A stretch of DNA of 33,844 bases, taken from an uncultured Hyphomicrobiales bacterium. GTDB taxonomy: Bacteria; Pseudomonadota; Alphaproteobacteria; Rhizobiales; Beijerinckiaceae. This document shows, piece after piece, positions 25,803-32,044 of the stretch. The position numbers were made by a program, and so were the translations under genes. Position 1 is the stretch's first letter. The number at the start of each line of letters is the position of its first letter. A model generated the notes under the pieces. The model saw only the letters and a program-made list of their open reading frames with translations, searched no databases and was not told where the DNA came from. The stretch is taken from positions 1 to 33,844 of the forward strand of contig CAISEY010000349.1 in the NCBI GenBank assembly GCA_903884435.1. The letters run 5' to 3'.

Positions 25803-26089
25803 TGACGCTGGCGCAATCTAGGGCCGGCGCGCGGCTTTCGCCAGAAGATTGTGCGCGCGCCGCGACTCTGTTCGGCGCGTGGGAAGGCAACTGGCTCGCC
25901 CTGAACTTCGGTCACGACGTCGCGCTGCCCGGCGCGAAACAAGGTCCGGCGGATTTTTTGATGTATCCGCGAGGCGAGGTCGGCGCGGAACAGCTCGACA
26001 GCCTGGATCCCGACAATTTCAGGTACGAGATCACCGCGCGCGAACTCGACGCGATCCAGCCGGCGGCGGCGCGCGGCGACGTCCGCGCG
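25803..26089 (+). pseudogene. Possible 3' coding remnant in an intergenic region
   Basis: Between the aldolase start and the stop of the Bug gene at 26090 lies 307 bases with no intact gene. One plus-strand frame reads a protein-like string (FGAWEGNWLALNFGHDV, then MYPRGEVGAEQLDSLD and DNFRYEITARELDAI) with high third-position G+C. It has no start with a ribosome-binding site and no stop before running antisense into the Bug gene. The rest of a gene could have been lost on either side. I do not recognise the family. It may instead be chance in a GC-rich sequence. Confidence 0.3.
25815..25843 (-). promoter_or_regulatory. Predicted promoter of the aldolase/amidohydrolase/binding-protein unit
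   Basis: On the minus strand TGGCGA (25843-25838), a 17-base spacer and TAGATT (25820-25815) precede the ATG at 25782 by 32 bases. The -35 box is weak. Confidence 0.4.
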
Positions 26090-27061
26090 TCATTCCACCT
26101 TGATGCCGGCCTGGCGCACGCCGAGCTGGAACTCCGCGAATTGCTTGTGAAGAAACGCCGTGTAGTCCGCGCCGCAAAGGCCCTTGGGCATGACGCCAAG
26201 GGCGGCGAGCTTCGGCTGGATGGCGGGCGCCTTCAGCGCCGCGGAAAACCACCCTTGCAGCTGCGCCATCGCCGCCGGCGGCGTTTTCGCGGGCGCGACG
26301 ACGCCAAGCGTTCCCACCCAGTCGAGATCGGGGAATCCGATGTCGCCCAGAGTCGGAACATCCGGCAATTCGGCCAGCCGCTTGCCCGTGCCAACCACGA
26401 GCGGACGCAGCTTGCCGTCGGCGATTTGCCCGGCCCCCGTCGAATAATCGAACAGCGCCGCCGTGACCTGCTCGCCGAGCACCGCGGTCAGCGTCGGCGC
26501 GTCGCCGGGATAGGGCACGAAGGTCATGTCGACGCCCGCCGCGTGGCGGAACAATTCGAATTCGATGTGTTGCGCCGTCGCCGGCCCGCTGGCGGCGAGC
26601 GTCAACGCGCCGGGCCTGGCGCGCGCGGCCTTCAGCAGATCGTCGATCGTGCGATACGGCGAGGACGCCGGCACGACCATCAATTGCGGGGTTTCCACGA
26701 GGTAGCAGACGTGTTCGAAACTCGTGAAGGGATCATAGTTCAGCTTCTTCACGGTGGAGTTCACCATGAAGGAGCCCGCCGCCTGGAGGATCGTGTTGCC
26801 GTCCGGCGTCGCGCGCGCGACCATGTCGGTTCCAATGATCGTGCCGGCGCCCGCCCGGTTTTCAACGACGATCGTCACGCCCTGCGCGCGGCTGATTTCG
26901 TCCGCCATCAGGCGCGCGATCGTGTCGTTGGGACCGCCCGGCGCGAGCGGCACGATGTATCTGATCGTGCGCGACTGGGCGAAAGCCCCGCCGGCGCCCG
27001 AAAGTCCCAGCGCCAGAGCCGCGACAGCGAAGGAAGCTCCAAGAGCCCTGAACATCTTCAT
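26090..27061 (-). CDS. TctC/Bug family substrate-binding protein, classical subfamily
   Basis: Product of 323 residues from the ATG at 27061 (MKMFRALG), with a signal peptide ending GAFAQ. The mature part begins RTIRYIVPLAPGGPNDTIARLMAD, then ENRAGAGTIIGTDMVARATPDG. This is the standard Bug signature (PGGxxD, ENRxGAG), unlike the NMPGA form of the other five Bug proteins here. The C-terminus has GVVAPAKTPPAAMAQL. It diverges from the FbpA-like gene at 27223. It likely binds a small carboxylate and may feed the TctA-TctB permease at 29376. Confidence 0.9.
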   Translation of the reverse strand: MKMFRALGASFAVAALALGLSGAGGAFAQSRTIRYIVPLAPGGPNDTIARLMADEISRAQGVTIVVENRAGAGTIIGTDMVARATPDGNTILQAAGSFMVNSTVKKLNYDPFTSFEHVCYLVETPQLMVVPASSPYRTIDDLLKAARARPGALTLAASGPATAQHIEFELFRHAAGVDMTFVPYPGDAPTLTAVLGEQVTAALFDYSTGAGQIADGKLRPLVVGTGKRLAELPDVPTLGDIGFPDLDWVGTLGVVAPAKTPPAAMAQLQGWFSAALKAPAIQPKLAALGVMPKGLCGADYTAFLHKQFAEFQLGVRQAGIKVE

Positions 27062-27144
27062 GCGTTTCCCCGCGGTCCGGACCGGACTTCCGGACATTCG
27101 GCGTCCATGGCGCCGACGCCCGGAAACCCGGTCGGCCCGGCGGC

Positions 27145-27173
27145 AATTTGCCCGCGCCGGCGCGTTCTGACAA
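27145..27173 (-). promoter_or_regulatory. Predicted promoter of the classical Bug gene
   Basis: On the minus strand TTGTCA (27173-27168), a 17-base spacer and CAAATT (27150-27145) lie about 85 bases before the ATG at 27061. It overlaps a weaker plus-strand candidate. Confidence 0.35.
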
Positions 27174-27176
27174 GCT
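27148..27176 (+). promoter_or_regulatory. Candidate promoter of the FbpA-like gene, face-to-face with the Bug promoter
   Basis: TTGCCC (27148-27153), a 17-base spacer and CAAGCT (27171-27176) precede the ATG at 27223 by about 47 bases. Its -35 box overlaps the -10 box of the opposite promoter and vice versa. The hexamers are weak. Confidence 0.22.
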
Positions 27177-27222
27177 GCGACGCGCCATGTTCCGTCGCGC
27201 TACCGGGCGCCTGGAGGACTCC

Positions 27223-28239
27223 ATGAACCGCGCCATGTTCGCAGCCCTCGCCCTTCTCGCCGCCACGCCCGCGCGCGCCGCGGACCAGGCGCTCGTCGAC
27301 GCCGCGAAAAAGGAAGGCCAGGTCGTCTGGTACACGACGCTGATCCTCCAGCAACTCGGCACGCCCATCGCCGAAGCCTTCGAGAAAAAATACGGGATCA
27401 AGGTCGAGGCGACCCGCAACGATCCCGGCGAAACCGCGCTGCGCCTGCTCAACGAGCACCGCGCCGGGAACATGCAGGCGGACGTGTTCGACGGCTCCTT
27501 CGCTCCCACGACGCTGATCCGCGAAGGCGTCCTGGCGAAATTCCAGCCGGATTTCGTCGCCGGCTGGCCCGCCGAACTGAAGGACGCCGGCGGCTACTGG
27601 ACCGCGCACCGCCTCACCGTCATCACGCCGGGCTACAACACGTCTCTCGTCAGGCCAGCCGACGCGCCAAAAACCTGGAATGATTTTCTCGATCCGAAAT
27701 GGAAGGGAAAAATGGCCTGGGGCATCAATCCCGGCATCACCGCCGCGACCGGATTCGCCGGCCTCGTGCTGCGCGAATGGGGCGAGGAAAGAGGCATGGC
27801 CTATCTGCGCCAACTCGCGAAACAGGACATCACCGGGCTGAAGGTATCGGCCCGCGCCGTGCTCGACCAGGTCATCGCCGGCGAGTTTCCGATGGCCCTG
27901 CAAATCCTCAACGACAACGCCGTCATCAGCCGCAACAAGGGGGCGCCGGTGGCGTGGATTCCCATGAACCCCGCCTTCGCCTCGGTGTCGATCATCTCGG
28001 TGACGGCGAAGGCGCGGCATCCGAACGCCGCGCGCCTCCTCGCCGAGTTCGTTGTTTCGGAAGAGGGACAAACCATCGCGAAGCAACACGACTACATTCC
28101 CGTCCACCCCGCCGTGTCGGCGCCGGAGGCCGACATGAAGCCGGATGGCGTCAAGTTCCGCGCCATCACCTTCTCGCCCGAGGAGGTCGACCAGTCCATG
28201 CCCCGCTGGAAACAGGTTTACGACGACTTGTTCCGCTGA
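27223..28239 (+). CDS. FbpA-like extracellular solute-binding protein (paralogue of 23038-24114)
   Basis: Product of 338 residues from the ATG at 27223, right after TGGAGGA and with a signal peptide ending ARAA; an upstream ATG at 27187 is less likely. The core has GQVVWYTTLILQQLGTP, YNTSLVRP, LDPKWKGKMAWG and a WGEERGMAYL block, typical of ABC binding proteins of the iron/thiamine/spermidine type. No partner ATPase or permease is present. It ends 6 bases from the convergent Bug gene at 28246. Confidence 0.86.
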   Translation: MNRAMFAALALLAATPARAADQALVDAAKKEGQVVWYTTLILQQLGTPIAEAFEKKYGIKVEATRNDPGETALRLLNEHRAGNMQADVFDGSFAPTTLIREGVLAKFQPDFVAGWPAELKDAGGYWTAHRLTVITPGYNTSLVRPADAPKTWNDFLDPKWKGKMAWGINPGITAATGFAGLVLREWGEERGMAYLRQLAKQDITGLKVSARAVLDQVIAGEFPMALQILNDNAVISRNKGAPVAWIPMNPAFASVSIISVTAKARHPNAARLLAEFVVSEEGQTIAKQHDYIPVHPAVSAPEADMKPDGVKFRAITFSPEEVDQSMPRWKQVYDDLFR

Positions 28240-28245
28240 GGGGCC

Positions 28246-29271
28246 TCACGGACCCAGCGTCGCCGCCCGGAAACGCGCGGCGAAGTCCGGCGACGGCGAA
28301 AAATTCGCCGTGACGAAAGCCGCGAGATCCTCGCCGGTCATCGGATCGACACCGAACCCCGGCTTTCCGATGTCCTCGACGAAGGCCGCGTCCGCCATCA
28401 TCGCGTCGAAGGCGCGCCGCAGCGTCGCCACGCGCTCCGGGGGAACGCCAGGCGGCGCCATCAGGTTGAGACCGAGTTCGGAGATCGCCACCATCAGGCG
28501 CATCACCGCCTTGCCCTCCTCGCCGTTGGCGAGTTCGACGACGGTGGGCACGTCGGGAAGACGGGGAAGACGCTTCAGTCCCGCCGCGTAAAGCGGCCGC
28601 GCGAGGCCGCGGGTGATCCAGCCGCCCGGCGTCAGCAGCGAATCCGACATGACATTGCCGATCCCGTCGATCTCCCCCCGTTCCATCGCGAGAAGGGCGC
28701 GATGTTCGGATTCGTAGCCCGTGACGACGCGGAATTTCGCGCCCGCGAAGCCGTTGAGCGCCGTCGGCAGCATTGCTTGCGGACCAGTCGGGGAATTCGC
28801 GCCGAAAACAACGTCCCGCCGTCTCGCGTCGTCGAAGTCGCGCGCCGGCGAATCGCGCCAGACGACGCCGAGCCCGATCGTCGGTTGCACGCGGCCGATC
28901 CAGGTGAACTCGCGCGGCTCGTAGCGCGCGGCCGGATTGAGGACCTTGTTGAGCACCACGGACGGCTGGGCGATCAGCAGCGCCGTCCCGTCGCGAGGAG
29001 CGAGATTGAACGCGTACTCCGTGGCGCGGATCTGGGAAGCGCCCGGCATGTTCCGCGGCACGATGGCCGGGGCTCCCGGCAAATGGTCGCGCAGGCGCCG
29101 CGCGATGACCCGGGCCGCGAGATCGTAGGCCGCCCCTTCCCCCGCCCCGACGATCAGCGTGATGGGCTTGCCCGCGTTGAAATCCGCCGCCGGTTGCGCG
29201 GAGGCCGCGGTCGCCGTCGCCAGCGCGGCCAGCGCGCCGGCGACGCGGACGGACTTCGAGAACCGGGACAA
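28246..29271 (-). CDS. TctC/Bug family substrate-binding protein downstream of TctA-TctB
   Basis: Product of 341 residues if started at the TTG at 29271, which lies 7 bases after GGAGGA and gives LSRFSKSVRVAGALAALATATAASAQ as signal peptide. An ATG at 29286 would place that same ribosome-binding site inside the coding region, so TTG is preferred. The mature part has DFNAGKPITLIVG, GAAYDLAAR, HLPGAPA and RNMPGASQ. It closely resembles the Bug protein at 18649. It follows the TctA-TctB fusion by about 105 bases and is the natural cognate receptor of that permease, with a hairpin between the two genes. Confidence 0.87.
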   Translation of the reverse strand: MSRFSKSVRVAGALAALATATAASAQPAADFNAGKPITLIVGAGEGAAYDLAARVIARRLRDHLPGAPAIVPRNMPGASQIRATEYAFNLAPRDGTALLIAQPSVVLNKVLNPAARYEPREFTWIGRVQPTIGLGVVWRDSPARDFDDARRRDVVFGANSPTGPQAMLPTALNGFAGAKFRVVTGYESEHRALLAMERGEIDGIGNVMSDSLLTPGGWITRGLARPLYAAGLKRLPRLPDVPTVVELANGEEGKAVMRLMVAISELGLNLMAPPGVPPERVATLRRAFDAMMADAAFVEDIGKPGFGVDPMTGEDLAAFVTANFSPSPDFAARFRAATLGP

Positions 29272-29327
29272 ATTATGTTCCTCCATGTCCGGGCGGACTT
29301 CTCCGGCCCGCCCCCCGAATTGAAGAA

Positions 29328-29351
29328 GGCCGCCGTGTTTCCACGGCGGCC
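29328..29351 (-). terminator. Strong hairpin between tctA-tctB and its Bug gene (terminator or attenuator)
   Basis: A perfect 10-bp stem (GGCCGCCGTG with CACGGCGGCC) and a 4-base loop starts about 24 bases after the permease stop. On the minus strand TTCTTCAATT follows, which is only moderately T-rich. Partial termination would lower Bug expression relative to the permease, or the hairpin could protect the upstream mRNA end. Confidence 0.6.
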
Positions 29352-29375
29352 CTGTTTTCCAAACACCGGCGAACG

Positions 29376-31439
29376 CTAGCCGCTCGGAATGTTGTCCTTC
29401 CACCACGGCAGGAAGTCGCCAAGAACCGTGCCCGGCCACGGGATCGACAACAGCCAGTCGAACAGGAAGTAGATGAAGATGGTCATGAACACGGCCATCG
29501 GGATGACGATCTTCCAGGGCTCGCGCGCCTCGACGCGCATGAAGGCGATGATGAAGATCGGCACGGTCGGAATAAGCCCGATCAGCGCCATCGAAGCCAG
29601 GAACAGCAGCATCCAGCCGAAGAAGATGCAGCCGCGCAGGAAGATCGTGAGCGGCGGCAGATGGGTCACGTTCGACCCGATGTCCATGTGGATCTTTTCT
29701 TCCACCTCGCCCTTGGCCGCGGCCGCGAGCGACTTCGCCTTGTGCGTTTCGCTCTTGCAGAGGTCGTCGAGCAGGGACAGCGAGCAGAACAGCACGGCGC
29801 CGACGCCGACGATCATCGGAATGATCTTGGCGTAGAAGTTCCACGTCACCGCCTCGCGCAGCATCACCGCGAAGATGCAGAGCATGAACACGGGGAAGGC
29901 GTTCTGCCACGTCGGCTTCGGCGCGTGCAGATCGGACAGCATCCCCCTGAAGCCGCCATGCGACTTCACGTCCTTGAGGAACGGTCCCAGCAGCGAGGCG
30001 AAGGAGAGCGCGAACATCACGAGCACCAGCGGCCGGTACATCCACTGGATGCCGTAACGCTGGATCGAGATGAACATGTAGCGTTCCAGCACGGCGCCGA
30101 GAATGAAGCCCAGCACCAGCGGCGGACGCGGCCATTTGAAGTGCTTCATGCCCCAGGCGAAGACGCCGAAGAACAGCAGGGAGTAAAGGTCGCCCCACTG
30201 GCGCTTGCCCTCGAACCCGCCGATATAGACCATGCAGAGCACGACCGGCAGGATCAGCGAATAGCGCAGGCTCGCGAGTTTCGCGAACTGGCTGGAGAAG
30301 ATGTAGCACAGGCCGGAGCCAAGAATATTGGCGATGGCGATCGACCAGACCATCGAATAGGTGATGGACAGGTTCTTCGTGAGCATGTCGGGTCCTGGAA
30401 CCAGACCGTGCATCAGGAAGGCGCCGAGCAGAATCGCCATGCCGGCGCTGCCCGGAACGCCGAACACGATGGTCGGCACGAGCGCGCCGCCCTCGCGCGA
30501 ACAGGTCGCGCTTTCCGCCGCGATCACGCCGCGCACGTCGCCGCGCCCGAACGTTTGCTGGGCGTTCTTCTCCGTCTTCAGGGCGTGACCGTAGGAAATC
30601 CAGTCGATGACCGCGGCGCTGATGCCGGGAATGGCGCCGATCACGGAGCCGATCCACGCGCAACGGATGTTCAGCCACCAGTGGGTGAAGCAATCGACGC
30701 TGCCCTGGTAGAGGCCCTTCCAGTTATTGTCCATCTTCTCGGAGCTCGTCACCGAGGTGCGCGCCACGAGCAGGTCGCAAAGTTCCGGCAAGGCGAAAAC
30801 GCCGAGCGTCAGCGGAACCAGCGGCAGGCCTTCCCAGAGATAGAGCGAATCCATCGTCCAGCGCAGCGTGCCTGTCTGCGGATCCGAACCGATCATCGCC
30901 AGCATCATGCCGAAACACGCGCCGGTGAGGCCGCGCAGCGGCGTGCTGCCCGACAGGACCGACACCATCGAGATGCCGAACACCGCGAGCGCCAGCAATT
31001 CCGGCGAACCGATGAAAAGAATGAGCGGACGAACGATGGGCAAGGCCACGGCCATGAGCACCGCGCCGAACAGTCCGCCCATGAGCGCGGACATGTAGGC
31101 CGCGCCCAGGGCGCGGGCCCCCTCGCCGCGCTTCGTCATTGGATACCCGTCGAGAGCGGTCGCGGCGGAGGCCGCGTGGCCGGGCGCGCCAAGCACGATC
31201 GCGGAAATCGGATCGCCATGGGTTGTCGTCGCCGCGAGGCCGAGCAGCAGGGCCATCGCCGCCGCCGCGTCCATGCTGTAGGTGAACGGCAGCAAAAGCG
31301 CCGTTCCGGCGACGCCGCCAATTCCAGGCAAAATTCCCAGAGCCAGTCCGCAAAGCACGCCGCCCCAGAGCAGCGCCATGCGGTGCGGCTGCATGATTAT
31401 CCAGAAACCGTCGTTGAGTGCACCAAGCCAGTCGCCCAT
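29376..31439 (-). CDS. Fused TctA-TctB tripartite tricarboxylate transporter permease
   Basis: Product of 687 residues from the ATG at 31439 after GGTGGGGA. Residues 1 to about 500 are TctA, the large permease: GILPGIGG at 35-42, HGDPISAIVLGAPG at 74-87, then LDGYPMTKRGEGARALG and GAIPGISAAVIDW. TctA is normally about 500 residues. Here a further part, about 511-687, has four hydrophobic stretches with a charged linker of about 40 residues in the middle, and ends IYFLFDWLLSIPWPG. That resembles TctB, the small four-span subunit. No separate tctB gene exists in the window, which supports a fusion. It imports carboxylates by proton or sodium symport with a periplasmic Bug protein. It is the only permease for the six Bug proteins in this window. 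Confidence 0.92.
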   Translation of the reverse strand: MGDWLGALNDGFWIIMQPHRMALLWGGVLCGLALGILPGIGGVAGTALLLPFTYSMDAAAAMALLLGLAATTTHGDPISAIVLGAPGHAASAATALDGYPMTKRGEGARALGAAYMSALMGGLFGAVLMAVALPIVRPLILFIGSPELLALAVFGISMVSVLSGSTPLRGLTGACFGMMLAMIGSDPQTGTLRWTMDSLYLWEGLPLVPLTLGVFALPELCDLLVARTSVTSSEKMDNNWKGLYQGSVDCFTHWWLNIRCAWIGSVIGAIPGISAAVIDWISYGHALKTEKNAQQTFGRGDVRGVIAAESATCSREGGALVPTIVFGVPGSAGMAILLGAFLMHGLVPGPDMLTKNLSITYSMVWSIAIANILGSGLCYIFSSQFAKLASLRYSLILPVVLCMVYIGGFEGKRQWGDLYSLLFFGVFAWGMKHFKWPRPPLVLGFILGAVLERYMFISIQRYGIQWMYRPLVLVMFALSFASLLGPFLKDVKSHGGFRGMLSDLHAPKPTWQNAFPVFMLCIFAVMLREAVTWNFYAKIIPMIVGVGAVLFCSLSLLDDLCKSETHKAKSLAAAAKGEVEEKIHMDIGSNVTHLPPLTIFLRGCIFFGWMLLFLASMALIGLIPTVPIFIIAFMRVEAREPWKIVIPMAVFMTIFIYFLFDWLLSIPWPGTVLGDFLPWWKDNIPSG

Positions 31440-31513
31440 TTTCCCCACCCTGTCGGGTTGAATGACCGGACGCTTGTAGCCCGGTCCCCGCCGTTGTTGG
31501 TTCAGCGCTTTTT

Positions 31514-31533
31514 CCGGCGATTGACATCGCCGG
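31514..31533 (-). promoter_or_regulatory. Leader hairpin ahead of tctA-tctB
   Basis: A perfect 8-bp stem (CCGGCGAT/ATCGCCGG) with a 4-base loop lies about 75-95 bases before the permease start. On the minus strand it is followed by AAAAAG, so it is not an intrinsic terminator. It could be a regulatory leader structure or protein-binding site. Confidence 0.35.
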
Positions 31534-31762
31534 ACCGCGGCTGAAACTTGCCCACCTGATTCCACACGGCGTCGCCACGTTCCTCCCGAGGCGGCGCCGG
31601 CGGTCCTTATGCCAGAGCAGAGCCGTACTGAAAAGGCGTTTATCCGACTCATTTTCCAATTTTTTTTTGGCGTCTCCATGTTTAGGGAGCAAACGATCTC
31701 GCGCCATATTGCAACGCACGCCCACACTTGCCCGGCGCGATTTCCAAAAGACTTCACCTGAA

Positions 31763-31791
31763 TTGCATCATTCCCGGAATTCGATTTCAAT
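31763..31791 (-). promoter_or_regulatory. Predicted promoter of tctA-tctB
   Basis: On the minus strand TTGAAA (31791-31786), a 17-base spacer and TGCAAT (31768-31763). The -35 box matches 5 of 6 and the -10 box 4 of 6 consensus positions. The leader to the ATG at 31439 would be about 315 bases. Confidence 0.4.
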
Positions 31792-31827
31792 TTTAGAGTA
31801 TTTGTCTTTGGAAATCTCGATTTACAG

Positions 31828-31841
31828 CTTAATTAATTAAG
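31828..31841. promoter_or_regulatory. Perfect 14-base palindrome CTTAATTAATTAAG, possible activator site
   Basis: A full palindrome with an AT-only core stands about 40-50 bases upstream of the candidate -35 box of tctA-tctB, the usual location of an activator site. Such AT-only symmetry is unlike the surrounding GC-rich sequence. The binding protein is unknown. Confidence 0.4.
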
Positions 31842-32005
31842 TAATTACCAAACAATCGCGTGGGGCGCTACTGCCCACATCCCCTCCAAAAGTCGCAAGG
31901 CGGCCCCCGGATGCGCGGCCGCGGACGGCGCCATCCTGTTCGCGTGACGGATTGGCGCGGTCGAATACTTGGGACGAAACCCGCCAGCTAACGCATGGGT
32001 GACGC

Positions 32006-32044
32006 CTGATTTTCTCCGGTCGAAGCCGGAATTGATGAAATCAG
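32006..32044 (-). terminator. Extended imperfect hairpin at the 3' end of the EutA-like gene
   Basis: On the minus strand CTGATTT at the stop codon pairs with AAATCAG about 30 bases on, enclosing an inner CCGG-loop-CCGG stem. There are internal loops and no T run, so it could be a weak or Rho-assisted terminator. Confidence 0.3.

Larger units (their letters stand above)
31440..32040 (-). promoter_or_regulatory. 601-base intergenic region upstream of tctA-tctB, locally AT-rich
   Basis: No gene is supported here. Bases about 31620-31860 are clearly AT-richer than the rest of the window, including a run of nine T (31660-31668) and a TTAATTAATTAA core. It holds a candidate promoter (31763-31791), a 14-base palindrome (31828-31841) and a leader hairpin (31514-31533). 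The transcript leader would be about 315 bases. Short open frames within it lack ribosome-binding sites. Confidence 0.7.

Noticed and set aside
24233-25942. Open frame of about 570 codons on the minus strand
   Set aside because: It overlaps the amidohydrolase and aldolase in another frame and is Arg-rich with no motif.
29287-30693. Long N-terminal extension of the Bug gene into the permease
   Set aside because: The extension lies out of frame inside the TctA-TctB gene. A ribosome-binding site and signal peptide place the true start near 29271.
31660-31668. Run of nine T as a terminator
   Set aside because: No stable stem precedes it in either direction with proper spacing.
31440-31790. N-terminal extension of the TctA-TctB fusion by about 117 residues
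   Set aside because: The extra residues are hydrophilic and lack TctA similarity. The start at 31439 has a ribosome-binding site and the normal TctA N-terminus.
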